Source: a bacterium
GTDB lineage: Bacteria; UBP14; UBA6098; B30-G16
DNA length: 37,212 nucleotides
Direction: 5' to 3'
Assembly: GCA_021159335.1 (NCBI GenBank)
Contig: JAGGRZ010000059.1
Coordinates: 1-37,212 of the forward strand
Positions 8,976 through 18,088 of this stretch are shown here, one piece after another (within the stretch, counting starts at the first letter, position 1; each line of letters begins with the position of its first letter). The notes under the pieces are model-generated. The model made no database searches. It worked only from the letters and a program-made list of their open reading frames with translations, and was not told the origin of the DNA. The translations under genes and the position numbers were made by a program.

Positions 8976-10337
8976 TCAAAGCAGGCCATATTCTTTAAGT
9001 TTATTCCTGAGTGTATTTCTGTGCAGACCGAGTATTCGCGCCGCTTCCGATTGATTGCCGTTACAATATTCGAGAACTTTTATAATGTACTCGCGCTCGA
9101 CCTCAGCGAGTGTTTTAAGCTCTGATTCCTCGTAAGTAGTTGTAGCGTAATCATAATGGGGGGAGGGGATAAGCTCCTTTTGGATGAATTCTCTCCTCGA
9201 AAGGATAACAGCCCGCTCGATTGTGTTTCTAAGTTCCCGTATATTCCCGGGCCAAGGGTACCGTAAAATCCTGTCCTTCGCCTCAGGAGTGAAACCTTTT
9301 ATTGGTTTTCCATGCTTCCGTGCGAATTGTTTGAGGTATTTTTCAGCCAAAACTACTAAATCCTCTTTGCGCTCTCGAAGCGGTGGGATGTGTATGTGAA
9401 TAACATTAAGACGATAGTAAAGGTCCTCGCGAAATTTTCCTTCACTGACCATGCTTTTTATGTCGCGGTTAGTTGCTGATATGACTCTTACATCGGTTTT
9501 GACGGGCTGCGTTCCTCCAAGCCTGAAAAACTGTCCATCCTCAAGAAAACGAAGTATTTTAGCTTGTACAAGTAATGGCAGGTCACCAATCTCATCGAGG
9601 AATATCGTTCCGCCATCTGCCAATTCAAGCTTTCCTATTTGCCTTTTTCTTGCTCCTGTAAAGGCGCCGGGTTCATATCCGAAGAGCTCGCTTTCGATTA
9701 GCGTTTCTGGTATAGCTGCGCAATTTATCGGAACGAATGTCCGCTGCGCCCGTTTACTATTTTGATGTATGAGTCGTGCGATAAGTTCTTTTCCCGTTCC
9801 GGACTCGCCAGTTATAAGCACGGTGGCATCGGTAGGGGCAACTCGCGCAACGATGCTCAGAATCTCTTTCATTTGCGGGCTTTCGGCGATTATATCCGCT
9901 GGAATGGTAGCTGATGAAATCTCCTTGAGAAGTTTGTTCTCAGCTATGATTTGCCTTTTTTCAATTATCGATTCGATTACTTTTGCGAGATTCGCAAGGT
10001 CTACGGGTTTTTCCATGAACTCGGCAGCGCCACTTTTGATGCCTTCGGCAGCTGCGGAGATGGTACCGTATGCAGTAAGAATCACAGCTCCAAGATCAGG
10101 GTCTATAGAGCGGAGACGACGCAGAAGCTCTATGCCATCGAAGTCAGGGAGTTTAAGGTCTATTATGGCACTGTCAAACCCTTGCTTACGAAAAATCTCT
10201 TCCGCTTCCGTAGCTGTGCTCGCCGCGAATGTTTTATAGCCTTGTTTCTCGAAAAATTTGCTCAGTAATTCTCGCTGGTTTTTCTCGTCGTCAACTATAA
10301 GAATGGATGGCTTTTTACTTACTTTGCCTGAACTCAT
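8976..10337 (-). CDS. NtrC-family sigma-54-dependent response regulator
   Basis: 453 residues in the full three-domain form. The receiver domain (about 10-125) has phospho-acceptor Asp60, the acidic pocket VDDE (15-18) and Lys110. The AAA+ domain (about 148-380) has Walker A GESGTGKE (177-184), the sigma-54-contacting GAFTGA loop (224-229) and Walker [12 protein letters not shown] (242-252). A Fis-type helix-turn-helix ends the protein ([20 protein letters not shown]). Phosphorylation would let it open sigma-54 promoters. No dedicated histidine kinase is adjacent, so its partner is elsewhere. Its start overlaps the barrel gene by 23 bases, making it the last gene of the lptC/lptB operon. I saw no clear -24/-12 site in the window, so its targets are unknown. 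Confidence 0.93.
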   Translation of the reverse strand: MSSGKVSKKPSILIVDDEKNQRELLSKFFEKQGYKTFAASTATEAEEIFRKQGFDSAIIDLKLPDFDGIELLRRLRSIDPDLGAVILTAYGTISAAAEGIKSGAAEFMEKPVDLANLAKVIESIIEKRQIIAENKLLKEISSATIPADIIAESPQMKEILSIVARVAPTDATVLITGESGTGKELIARLIHQNSKRAQRTFVPINCAAIPETLIESELFGYEPGAFTGARKRQIGKLELADGGTIFLDEIGDLPLLVQAKILRFLEDGQFFRLGGTQPVKTDVRVISATNRDIKSMVSEGKFREDLYYRLNVIHIHIPPLRERKEDLVVLAEKYLKQFARKHGKPIKGFTPEAKDRILRYPWPGNIRELRNTIERAVILSRREFIQKELIPSPHYDYATTTYEESELKTLAEVEREYIIKVLEYCNGNQSEAARILGLHRNTLRNKLKEYGLL

Positions 10338-11133
10338 ATATTATTCCAAAGTCGTTTGTTACGCCCAACTCTGGGTGAACTTGCCCAGAAATCGCAAAAC
10401 TAAGATTTTTTACGCTAAATTTTGCACCAAAAAACATTTTCATCGGTCTTGAGCCGACGCCTATCCCTATGCAAAGGTTACTGCCGAGCATTATCGATTG
10501 TCCAAGGTAAAGATAAGCTTTTTCGCCGACAAACTTTATGTCCATTAGCGCCTTTGCCCAGTTTGATACCTCGTAAAATCCGCCTATCGATATTTTGAAC
10601 TGTACTTCTTTTGACGCACTTTTCGAAAGGGGTGCGTCCTGAACGAAAATCCCTACACTCGCGTAATTGCTCAAATCGTGGATGAAACCTAAATCGACCA
10701 ATGGTTTCATAGTTTGCTTTTCCTCGGGATACTTTTCGCCCAAAAACTTTAGCCTTGCGCCGAGTGAACCAATTTTCCCCAGTTTATGGGCTAATCGCAG
10801 CACAAGAAGCTCTTCTGAGTATAGCGATGGTTTGCCGAAGTAACCTGCCTGCAGACCTATAATGAATTTAGATACATTAAAAGATGACGATATTGTATAG
10901 ACCGAGTATTCCTTTATCCACCAGATCTGGGAAGCCGATGCCGACACGAAATCTGGTGCATTATAAAAGCTTGCGGGATTGGAGTAGCTTGGATTGACTG
11001 TGTTGAACGATGATGCAAAGCCAGCGCCAGATGGCAGAATCCCTACTACTTCGAAAGGTTGTCCGAAAAGCATCGTTGAGAAAACTATGAATATAAACAT
11101 TACGCGAAATTTACATTTTGAACTCTGGACCAA
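10315..11133 (-). CDS. Outer-membrane beta-barrel, PorV/PorQ-like
   Basis: 272 residues. The N-terminus [20 protein letters not shown] reads as a signal peptide, which favours the start at 11133 over the internal Met at 11100 that would lose the basic n-region. The mature start ([15 protein letters not shown], then NPSYSNPAS) matches the 'G..A.......NPA' opening of PorV/PorQ/FadL-like barrels, and the rest alternates short amphipathic strands typical of a 12-14-strand barrel. In Bacteroidetes such proteins belong to the type IX secretion machinery; sorting domains elsewhere in this window fit that, but I infer the link only. It overlaps lptB by 23 bases and the NtrC-type gene by 23 bases, so it is in the same operon. 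Confidence 0.62.
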   Translation of the reverse strand: MVQSSKCKFRVMFIFIVFSTMLFGQPFEVVGILPSGAGFASSFNTVNPSYSNPASFYNAPDFVSASASQIWWIKEYSVYTISSSFNVSKFIIGLQAGYFGKPSLYSEELLVLRLAHKLGKIGSLGARLKFLGEKYPEEKQTMKPLVDLGFIHDLSNYASVGIFVQDAPLSKSASKEVQFKISIGGFYEVSNWAKALMDIKFVGEKAYLYLGQSIMLGSNLCIGIGVGSRPMKMFFGAKFSVKNLSFAISGQVHPELGVTNDFGIIYEFRQSK

Positions 11134-11902
11134 GGTAGATCTCCTTTGCTTTCTCGTCGGAAAGCAGAAATTCGGATTTCCCTTCGATGAGCACCTTGCC
11201 CTTGTAAATTATATAAGCTCTGTCCACTATTGAGAGCACATCGCGGACATTGTGGTCTGTTATAAGTATCCCTATCGAGAGATTTTTTAAACTTGTTATT
11301 AACTTTTTGAGTTCTCCAACGACTATCGGGTCTATCCCCGAGAATGGTTCGTCAAGCAGAAAGAATTTTGGTTTTGCGCACAATGAGCGGGCTATCTCAA
11401 CCCTTCTTCTTTCGCCGCCTGAAAGAGTGTAAGCTGGCTGCTTTCTTAGGTGTTTTATTTCCAGCTTTTCAAGTAATGATTCGAGTTTCTGCTTTCGTTT
11501 GCTGGGTTCACTTTCGACGAATTCCAGGATCGCCATTAGATTTTGCTCGACAGTAAGGGTTCGAAAGATGGATGGTTCCTGCGGAAGGTAGGTTATCCCC
11601 ATTCGGGCGCGTTTATACATGGGGAGTTTTGTTATGTCATTGTCGCCAAGAAAAACTCTGCCAGAGTTCGGTTTTATCAATCCTGTTATCATGTAGAATG
11701 TTGTCGTTTTTCCGGCACCGTTGGGTCCAAGCAGACCGACGACCTCGCCCGGTTTAACTGAGAGGCTTATTCCAGCTACCGCAACTTTTTTGCCGAACCT
11801 CTTTACGAGATTGTCCGTCCAGAGTATTGGTTCGCTTTTTTCCTCATTAACCGGTTTTATAGACTCTTTCACAGGCTCAACTTTCAAGCCTACCCCTGAC
11901 AT
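11111..11902 (-). CDS. lptB: LPS export ABC transporter ATP-binding protein LptB
   Basis: 263 residues. LptB is the cytoplasmic ATPase of LptB2FG, which extracts lipopolysaccharide from the inner membrane and pushes it along the LptC-LptA bridge. Visible motifs are Walker A GPNGAGKTTT, the Q-loop in YLPQEPSIF, signature LSGGERRRVEIAR and Walker B FFLLDEPFSGIDP, followed by the switch His in ITDHNVRD. These match LptB rather than generic ABC ATPases (LPQEPSIFR.LTVEQNL, and ITDHNVR). About 28 extra residues precede the usual start, overlapping lptC by 26 bases, so initiation could also be downstream. LptA, LptF and LptG are not in the window. Confidence 0.93.
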   Translation of the reverse strand: MSGVGLKVEPVKESIKPVNEEKSEPILWTDNLVKRFGKKVAVAGISLSVKPGEVVGLLGPNGAGKTTTFYMITGLIKPNSGRVFLGDNDITKLPMYKRARMGITYLPQEPSIFRTLTVEQNLMAILEFVESEPSKRKQKLESLLEKLEIKHLRKQPAYTLSGGERRRVEIARSLCAKPKFFLLDEPFSGIDPIVVGELKKLITSLKNLSIGILITDHNVRDVLSIVDRAYIIYKGKVLIEGKSEFLLSDEKAKEIYLGPEFKM

Positions 11903-12416
11903 TTTTTACCCTTATCTCCTTGAAGTTTGGGTCAGACACTATACCGATACCCTCGACCATTTCGGTCTTTCTTACAACTTTAACCCTTGAGTTGCTTTCT
12001 ATTTTCCCTGTAGTGGGATTCCATCGTAGTGAATCTGCATAGAGTTTTGTGCCATCGGGCGCGATAAGGCTTATGTTTCCAAAAACTTTCACGAGTCTGT
12101 TTCTTCCGGTACCTTCCGTAACATAACCTGAATCAGCAATCATGCCGCCATCGGGAATAGTATCGTTATCGGTAAAGAACTTCACATCTATGTCCCATCC
12201 AAATGTTAGCTCACCTCTTGTCTCGAGCCGCGACGCATAAAGTATTGCCTGAAGTTTACCACCCTCGGTAAAAGTTATTCGTGCTCGCTGAATCGTTGAT
12301 TTGCTTTGAGGCCGCTGTTCACGGACTGTAGTTTTGTCCCCACCACACGAAAATATTGAAAAAAAGGCAACAATCGGAAGCAATAATCTAATGTATTTAA
12401 AAACCCCTTGTTTCAT
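11877..12416 (-). CDS. lptC: LptC-family LPS export protein with a lipobox
   Basis: 179 residues. LptC passes lipopolysaccharide from LptB2FG to LptA across the periplasm. The fold is suggested by the repeated beta segments 'ARITFTEGGKLQAILYASRLE', 'LVKVFGNISLIAPDGTKLYADSL' and 'GKIESNSRVKVVR', and by its place directly before lptB. The N-terminus ends in IFSCGG with Cys24, a lipobox, so it is probably a lipoprotein rather than a helix-anchored LptC as in E. coli. A Ser/Gln/Arg-rich linker follows. It starts inside the stop of the preceding gene (ATGA at 12416-12413) and overlaps lptB by 26 bases. Confidence 0.78.
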   Translation of the reverse strand: MKQGVFKYIRLLLPIVAFFSIFSCGGDKTTVREQRPQSKSTIQRARITFTEGGKLQAILYASRLETRGELTFGWDIDVKFFTDNDTIPDGGMIADSGYVTEGTGRNRLVKVFGNISLIAPDGTKLYADSLRWNPTTGKIESNSRVKVVRKTEMVEGIGIVSDPNFKEIRVKNVRGRLES

Positions 12417-13666
12417 GTTTTCTTGTGTTTTTTCTGGGCTGCTGGGAAAAGCACATTGTTGAGTATGAGTCTGTATCCGGGCGAATTTTTATGCAGCGAA
12501 AGGTCGGTGGGTGGGTCTCCTATGAAGTGGGCGTAATCTTCAGGGTCATGGCCACCAAGAAATGTGAATGTGCCTTTGCCGAAGTTTCCGTGAATGTATT
12601 TTGCCGCTTTTATATCGTCGTACTTTGCGAGAATAACGACATTTTTCTTAATTTTATCTAGAGCGAAGGCAGTTGTCTGGCCAAGGAAATCGGGGATGAC
12701 CGCAGTGTGGTCCTGAACAAGCATTGTGGGAACCGGGTCGTATTTTGCCGAAAAGTCAAATAACCTGAAGTAGCGTGTTCCTTTCTGCGTGCCAAATTTA
12801 TCCGGGTGAACATCTATATCGGAGAATTCGTAAATCATCGGATTTGTTATCAATTTAAAATTGGTGAATGCAAGCGTTTTGGAGAAGTCGAGTTTGCTTT
12901 GGCAGTCGGGGTCAGGTGGGTCGCCGTCAAATGGGACATCAACTATATCCACATCCTCAGCGGCGAGAGCAATATCGTAGGAGTCTGTCGCTGAACACAT
13001 TGCGAATACAAAGCCACCATTTGCTATGTATTCCTTTATTTTCCTTGCCACTGCTTTTTTCATCTCTGGGACTTTTGCAAAACCCAGCTTTCGAGCAGTT
13101 TCCTGATTTAGCGCTACATCACGCTGGTACCACAGTGCATTTCTATATGAAGCGTAAAACTTGCCGTATTGCCCAGTGAAATCCTCGTGGTGAAGATGAA
13201 GCCAATCGAATTTGTAAAGCTCACCGGCAAGAACCTCAGGGTCCCAAACTGTTTCATAAGGTATCTTAGCGTATTCGAGCGCAAGCCTTACTGCATCGTC
13301 CCATGGCTCGTGGGTTTTTGGAACATAAACGCCAATTTTTGGTGCTTTCTCAAGAAGTATTGCTTCCATGTTCGAGTTTTCTATAGTATTATATATCTGG
13401 GCTATTTCGGTATTGCTTACGATGGTGTATGCAACGCCTCTCGTTTTGCAGATTTTTTCAATATCGGGTCGTGCAGGTGTTAGGAAACTCCCGCCCCTAT
13501 AGTTAAGTAGCCACTCGACTTCATAACCTCGTTGGAGACACCAGTATGCGACGCCGTAAGCGCGAAGGTGGTCGGTTTGGTTTTCGTCCATGAAGATAAG
13601 GATATTATCAGCGAACACCAATATCGCAAAAAGAAGCGTGAAAATTGTTATTATTCTGAGTTTCAT
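12413..13666 (-). CDS. Exported GATase-like protein of a family often labelled 'asparagine synthetase B'
   Basis: 417 residues from the start I chose. An in-frame Met at 13720 adds 18 residues, but only the Met at 13666 begins a proper signal peptide (MKLRIITIFTLLFAILVFA). The mature protein opens with ILIFMDENQTDHLRAYGVAYWCLQ and 'EWLLNYRGGSFL', a conserved opening I recognise from FCB-group proteins that databases call asparagine synthetase B. I see no AsnB features: no N-terminal Cys2 nucleophile and no ATP-pyrophosphatase loop. The centre has a class I glutamine amidotransferase/DJ-1-like look (GGFVFAMCSATDSYDIA) and later FTFLGGHDPEDYAHF. It is therefore a periplasmic or exported protein of unknown function that opens the lptC, lptB, barrel, NtrC operon. 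Confidence 0.6.
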   Translation of the reverse strand: MKLRIITIFTLLFAILVFADNILIFMDENQTDHLRAYGVAYWCLQRGYEVEWLLNYRGGSFLTPARPDIEKICKTRGVAYTIVSNTEIAQIYNTIENSNMEAILLEKAPKIGVYVPKTHEPWDDAVRLALEYAKIPYETVWDPEVLAGELYKFDWLHLHHEDFTGQYGKFYASYRNALWYQRDVALNQETARKLGFAKVPEMKKAVARKIKEYIANGGFVFAMCSATDSYDIALAAEDVDIVDVPFDGDPPDPDCQSKLDFSKTLAFTNFKLITNPMIYEFSDIDVHPDKFGTQKGTRYFRLFDFSAKYDPVPTMLVQDHTAVIPDFLGQTTAFALDKIKKNVVILAKYDDIKAAKYIHGNFGKGTFTFLGGHDPEDYAHFIGDPPTDLSLHKNSPGYRLILNNVLFPAAQKKHKKT

Positions 13667-13801
13667 TTTTCTCAATCTTTTTGTCGAGTTTAAAGATATT
13701 AATTTGCTCTCGTTTTTCAAGGGAATAAAGATTTATTATTTTTAAAAAAGTATTTTGAATTGTATTAAAATTAATTTAATTGTTGATTCTTATCAAAACA
13801 C

Positions 13802-13808
13802 AGGAGGT
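13802..13808 (+). promoter_or_regulatory. Shine-Dalgarno that fixes the lipoprotein start
   Basis: AGGAGGT lies 4 bases before the ATG at 13813. A TTG at 13780 would extend the frame by 11 residues but has no such site and would spoil the signal peptide. Confidence 0.7.
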
Positions 13809-13812
13809 AGAT

Positions 13813-14358
13813 ATGAGATGTTTGAGATGGGTAGGTTTGTTGGTTCTTTTGGCTGTTTTTATGCTTACTATTGGTTGCTCACCAGCAAAAGAGCCAGAAA
13901 AGAAACCTACCGTAGCGCTAAGAACGGCATCCTCTGAGGTGTCAGTAGGTGAAATATTCACGGTGGATGTTGTTGTCAAGCAGGTTAAAGAACTCGCATC
14001 GATAGGGATTAAGGTTAAATATCCTGTCGAGAAGCTCGAGGTCACAGAACTCGATCGAGACGATTCATGGCTTTCATCCAACGGTGGGACAGTTCAGCAG
14101 ATGGAGTTTTCTAATAATGCTGAATATGGATATGTTAAAATCGTTCTCGGCATTTTCCCAGCGAGTAAATGTGTCGGTGACGAAAGCCAAACCGAACACA
14201 GGATAGCGAGCATAAAGTTTAAAGCTATTTCGGTTGGCGACGCTGCGCTCGACCTGAGCATCGACAACAATGAAGATAGCGACCTTGGGGTTTTCGATTC
14301 GCACGCTAATCTTGTCTCGGATGTGGTGGATGAGGACTTAACTGTAAACATTAGATAA
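13813..14358 (+). CDS. Cohesin-like domain lipoprotein
   Basis: 181 residues. The signal peptide ends in LTIGC (Cys22), a lipobox, so the protein is membrane-anchored and faces the periplasm or cell surface. One beta-sandwich domain follows (about 32-180) with the cohesin-type opening 'VSVGEIFTVDVVVKQVKELASIGIKVKY' pattern and its later strand 'HRIASIKFKAISVGDAALDLS'. Cohesin domains bind dockerins in cellulosomes; outside cellulosomes they also occur as general adhesion modules. The next gene, 14 bases downstream, has a dockerin-like segment and two more cohesin-like domains, so the two proteins may bind each other. It heads this two-gene unit. Confidence 0.7.
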   Translation: MRCLRWVGLLVLLAVFMLTIGCSPAKEPEKKPTVALRTASSEVSVGEIFTVDVVVKQVKELASIGIKVKYPVEKLEVTELDRDDSWLSSNGGTVQQMEFSNNAEYGYVKIVLGIFPASKCVGDESQTEHRIASIKFKAISVGDAALDLSIDNNEDSDLGVFDSHANLVSDVVDEDLTVNIR

Positions 14359-14372
14359 AAGAGGAGGGAGAA

Positions 14373-17300
14373 ATGAGAAAAACAATTTTGCTTATATCAA
14401 TAATTATTCTTTTTGGCACCGCTTTTGGCAAAACAGCTCGGCCTTTCGCTACAACTGATACTTTGAGAAATAGTTACATAAAAATCGCCTGTGGACAGGA
14501 TGGAAGGTTCACTATTGGTACGGCTGATGGGCGGAAACTTCTTTACGGTTTCCCAAATGAGGGCTCGACAAGTCACACGATAGTAAGGATTGACGATTCG
14601 AGCTACATATACAACACGGTCGGTGGCATTGTCACCACAATTGACACCCTTCACCAGGAGGGTAACGCGCTCGTAATAACAAGAAGATTCGGATATCCTG
14701 GGTATGACTTCAATATCGAGGTTACACAAAGGCTTGTGATAGTTAATGGTCCCACATCGGGCAGACCCGATAATGTGAAAATAGAATACTACATTGTGAA
14801 TCGCGACACAGTTTCTCATTCGGTGGGGATTTTACTTGAGCTCGATACCGAAATAAACAACAACGACTACGCGCCGATAGCGACTTCGTTTGGCTACACG
14901 GGTGTTGAGCAGGATTTTACGGCACCTCGCATTCCGCAGTATTGGCAGGCTTTCGAAGAATCTCCTACTCAGCCGGAATCGCTACTTATCGGGCAAGGGA
15001 CATTGATAGGTTATGGAGCCGTTATGCCCGATAGATTCTGCCTCGGACCCTGGCCTGTCTATAACGATGTTACATGGGAATATACGAGCTCAGGCGAAAG
15101 ATACGGTGATTCAGCGGTTTTGCTGTGGTGGTATCCTGTTACCCTTGCCCCAGGAGCGTCAAGGACTGTCGCGACACTTTATGGCATAGGTTCGGGTGTC
15201 ACAGTAACTGGGAATCTTGGGATAAATCTTACGGCACCGCTATCGCTTAGTGTTGAGCATGGTTCCTATGTTCCGAATCCATTTGAGGTTAATGCGCTTG
15301 TAATTAACAATACTGGAAGAGTGCTTCATAATGTTACAGCCACGATAAATCTTCCTGCTGGGCTTTCTCTTGCTGCTGGCGATAGTGCTACCAAACACAC
15401 GACACCCGTTGACCTTGATACTGGTGGAATCGGAAGCGTATCTTGGCGCGTGCTGGCTGCAAGCAGAACCACTGCTGATTCACTAAGGTTTTCCGTGACT
15501 GCGAGTGCGGATACATTCACAACGACTGCGTATAGGAGCATATTCATCCCTGCGCTTGAGGAGAGTATAGGCGGAGTTATGATAACAGTTACCGGAGTTG
15601 ACGCATCCTCGTTCCCAACGATTAGGGTTTTCTGCATAGTTGCTGACCCCACTACTCATATGTCAATCTCGGGTTTGGACGAAAGCAATTTTGTCGTTCA
15701 TGAAGACGGTATCCACGAGACACCCATAACTGTTTCTATGATGTCGGATACTACAGGCGGCGGTAAAGCGGATATAGCTTTCCTTTTTGATGTCACGGGT
15801 TCTATGGGTAGCTATATAACCGGCATGAAGAATAAAACTATCGAATTTGCTGACAGTCTTGTCGCCAGTGGGCTTGATTACAGATTGGCGCTTGTTACAT
15901 TTTACGATACTGTAGGTGAGACGCATGACTTTACCAGTGATGCGAATGAGTTTAAAGGCTGGATAAGCGGACTTCATGCACTTGGTGGTGGTGATACTCC
16001 TGAGAATGCTCTTGAAGCCATAAGAAGAGCTACGACTTTATCATGGAGAAGCGATGCCCAGCATATAATGATACTTATAACGGATGCTCCTTATCATCAA
16101 TCAGATTGGGCGACATGCTTGACAACAGACTCAGTATTATCTATGCTCGCCGGGTTTGATTGCATGACATTTGTTGTAGGGCACGATGACACCGACCAGC
16201 ACAGACTTGCAAACGAAACAGGCGGAATGTGGTTCCCTATAGGGAGCGATTTTACCAATATAATAACGCGAATAGGCGGCATTATTTCGACGCAATATGT
16301 TATAACATACACTACTCACAACCCTGTTCCTGATAACAGGTGGCGACATGTTCTCGTAGATGTGAACTACCATAGCATGTCAGATAGTGACAGCGGTAGA
16401 TATTGGGTTGGCGGGTATGGATTGTTCTTTGACCCCGAAACGACCTACACGAGAGGTGGACTTCGATTCAGGCTCGATGTGATGGTTAATAGTCTAAGGG
16501 ATGTTAATGATGTCCACTTTATTGTTAACTACGATAGTTCTAAGGTTGCCTGCGACTCTGCCAAAGCCGGTGAATTTCTCGCTCGTGGTGCAGAGCCGCC
16601 GCTTTCAGTTATAACGCTTGGCAGTGGCAATGTCGACATTTCGCTGACCCGGCGAGGCAGCACAACAGGCGTTTCCGGAAGCGGAGTTCTGGCTTCACTT
16701 TATTTCACAGCTATCGCTCACAACCCGACGAGCAGAGTCTGGTTCAGCGATGTTGTGGTAAGGGATCATCTCGGAATTCCTATTGACCCATCGATAGATA
16801 CATTTGCTTATATAGTTTACCTTTCTGGTGCGGGACATGACACAAGCTGTATGCTTTGTGATTTCGATTGTGATGGAGACATTGACACCCGCGATTTCAC
16901 GCTTCTTGGAACATACTGGCAACCTACTAACGACCCTAACGGCGATGTTGGACCCGCAACTGGGACCGCGCCGGCATTAACTCCTCATCCGGATGGTGTG
17001 GTGAACTACGAGGACCTGTTCGTGTTCGGCAGGATGTGGAATTGGTATCATCTCGTCGTGCTGGGACATCCGAGGATTGTTCCTACAAATGCTGTAATAT
17101 CGGTAGTGGGCGATGGGAACAAGGTAAGCATCGTCGGGTATTCGCTTCCGCCGGTGGGCATGGCTCATTTCGTATTGAAGTTCAATCCTAAGCAGACAAA
17201 AATCGTTAGCACTGCTCTCGGCAATGCTCTTTCAACCGGTTTTGTGGATGTACACGATGGCACTGTCGAAATCTCAGCCATACGACTTGCTCGTGATGGC

Positions 17301-17702
17301 GAATCACCCGAAGTAGCTGGTGATGTCTCTTTCTGTGAGATAGTGGTTGAAGGAAAACCTGTTTTGCAACTTGTTGAATGTGACCTGCGAAATGGTGATG
17401 CGAAAAGTGTCGCTGCACAAGTTGTTAATGCTCTTGTGCCTGAGAAATTGGCAGTTAGCGTTGCGCCAAACCCATTCAATCCTGTTGCGTCGATTAGTGT
17501 TGCGGTTCCGGAAGAGGGTTTCTTGAGCGTAAACATAGTTGACATGTCGGGCAGAGTAGTATCGAATCTGTACAGCGGTCCCGCAAGTGCAGGAATCCAA
17601 GAACTGAAATGGAATGCAAGCGATGCTCCTGCGGGGATATATTTCGTGCATGTGAAACTTTCCGGTTCGAGTGTCATAAAGCGCATTGTTCTCGTTAAGT
17701 AG
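14373..17702 (+). CDS. Secreted multidomain protein: VWA, cohesin-like, dockerin-like, type IX sorting domain
   Basis: 1109 residues. Signal peptide 1-20. Residues ~25-300 form an unrecognised beta-rich domain. A von Willebrand A domain (about 466-650) has the metal-binding MIDAS motif DVTGS at 473-477. Cohesin-like sandwiches lie at about 693-815 and 903-1020. Between them (826-891) is a dockerin-like pair of calcium loops: 'DFDCDGDIDTRDF', then 'HPDGVVNYEDLFVFGRMW'. The C-terminus (about 1022-1109) is a type A sorting domain: APNPFNP, VDMSGRVV, GIYFVHVKL, IKRIVLVK. It is probably exported and attached to the surface, acting in adhesion or matrix building; no enzymatic domain is seen. A strong GAGGAGGG ribosome site precedes the ATG and a hairpin terminator follows. 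Confidence 0.85.
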   Translation: MRKTILLISIIILFGTAFGKTARPFATTDTLRNSYIKIACGQDGRFTIGTADGRKLLYGFPNEGSTSHTIVRIDDSSYIYNTVGGIVTTIDTLHQEGNALVITRRFGYPGYDFNIEVTQRLVIVNGPTSGRPDNVKIEYYIVNRDTVSHSVGILLELDTEINNNDYAPIATSFGYTGVEQDFTAPRIPQYWQAFEESPTQPESLLIGQGTLIGYGAVMPDRFCLGPWPVYNDVTWEYTSSGERYGDSAVLLWWYPVTLAPGASRTVATLYGIGSGVTVTGNLGINLTAPLSLSVEHGSYVPNPFEVNALVINNTGRVLHNVTATINLPAGLSLAAGDSATKHTTPVDLDTGGIGSVSWRVLAASRTTADSLRFSVTASADTFTTTAYRSIFIPALEESIGGVMITVTGVDASSFPTIRVFCIVADPTTHMSISGLDESNFVVHEDGIHETPITVSMMSDTTGGGKADIAFLFDVTGSMGSYITGMKNKTIEFADSLVASGLDYRLALVTFYDTVGETHDFTSDANEFKGWISGLHALGGGDTPENALEAIRRATTLSWRSDAQHIMILITDAPYHQSDWATCLTTDSVLSMLAGFDCMTFVVGHDDTDQHRLANETGGMWFPIGSDFTNIITRIGGIISTQYVITYTTHNPVPDNRWRHVLVDVNYHSMSDSDSGRYWVGGYGLFFDPETTYTRGGLRFRLDVMVNSLRDVNDVHFIVNYDSSKVACDSAKAGEFLARGAEPPLSVITLGSGNVDISLTRRGSTTGVSGSGVLASLYFTAIAHNPTSRVWFSDVVVRDHLGIPIDPSIDTFAYIVYLSGAGHDTSCMLCDFDCDGDIDTRDFTLLGTYWQPTNDPNGDVGPATGTAPALTPHPDGVVNYEDLFVFGRMWNWYHLVVLGHPRIVPTNAVISVVGDGNKVSIVGYSLPPVGMAHFVLKFNPKQTKIVSTALGNALSTGFVDVHDGTVEISAIRLARDGESPEVAGDVSFCEIVVEGKPVLQLVECDLRNGDAKSVAAQVVNALVPEKLAVSVAPNPFNPVASISVAVPEEGFLSVNIVDMSGRVVSNLYSGPASAGIQELKWNASDAPAGIYFVHVKLSGSSVIKRIVLVK

Positions 17703-17726
17703 CCGCTTTGTTTGTGGTTTACCATG

Positions 17727-17751
17727 AGCCCCTCTTTTGAGGTGCTTTTTT
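17727..17751 (+). terminator. Rho-independent terminator after the VWA protein gene
   Basis: AGCCCCTC and GAGGTGCT form an 8-bp stem with one C-T mismatch around a TTTT loop, followed directly by a run of six T. It separates the surface-protein unit from the acpP promoter. Confidence 0.75.
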
Positions 17752-17776
17752 GTTGAGCGATGCGAATAAAAATTGA

Positions 17777-17805
17777 TTGACACGCAAGTATTGGAAACAT
17801 AATAT
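17777..17805 (+). promoter_or_regulatory. Sigma-70-type promoter for acpP-fabF
   Basis: A perfect TTGACA (17777-17782) and TAATAT (17800-17805) are spaced by 17 bases. The predicted start is about 25 bases before the acpP ATG, with an AAGGAGGAA ribosome site between. Confidence 0.75.
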
Positions 17806-17836
17806 TTGGCACGGGCAGATAAAATAAGGAGGAACT

Positions 17837-18082
17837 ATGGACATCGAAGCAAAGGTCAAGGAGATTATTGTTGAGAAGCTCGGAGTAAGCGAGGACCAAA
17901 TAACACCGGAGGCGCACTTTATCGATGACCTCGGCGCCGATTCTCTCGATACCGTTGAGCTTGTCATGGCGCTCGAGGAACAATTCGGAATCGAGATACC
18001 GGATGAGGAGGCAGAAAAGCTCACCACGGTTGGTGCTGCAATAGAGTATCTGAAGGAGAAAGTGGGTCAAAAAGAGGAATAA
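17837..18082 (+). CDS. acpP: Acyl carrier protein
   Basis: 81 residues, highly acidic, the usual size. It carries growing acyl chains on a phosphopantetheine arm during type II fatty-acid synthesis. The attachment site is Ser36 in [13 protein letters not shown], followed by the conserved helix-II/III sequence [19 protein letters not shown]. fabF starts 6 bases after its stop, the common acpP-fabF order, and rnc follows, also the classic order. A consensus promoter and a strong Shine-Dalgarno suit a highly expressed gene. Confidence 0.98.
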   Translation: MDIEAKVKEIIVEKLGVSEDQITPEAHFIDDLGADSLDTVELVMALEEQFGIEIPDEEAEKLTTVGAAIEYLKEKVGQKEE

Positions 18083-18088
18083 GGATTC

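Noticed and set aside
13667-13720. 18-residue N-terminal extension of the GATase-like protein
   Set aside because: It would bury the signal peptide behind a polar stretch; the Met at 13666 starts a typical signal peptide.
17803-17820. TGGCAC as a sigma-54 -24 box before acpP
   Set aside because: There is no TTGC element at the required distance, and a consensus sigma-70 promoter overlaps the spot. No other convincing -24/-12 pair was seen in gaps.
17165-18070. 301-codon open frame on the minus strand
   Set aside because: It runs antisense through the 3' end of the VWA protein gene, the terminator, the promoter and acpP, and its product has no recognisable domain or coherent composition. A shadow of coding DNA.
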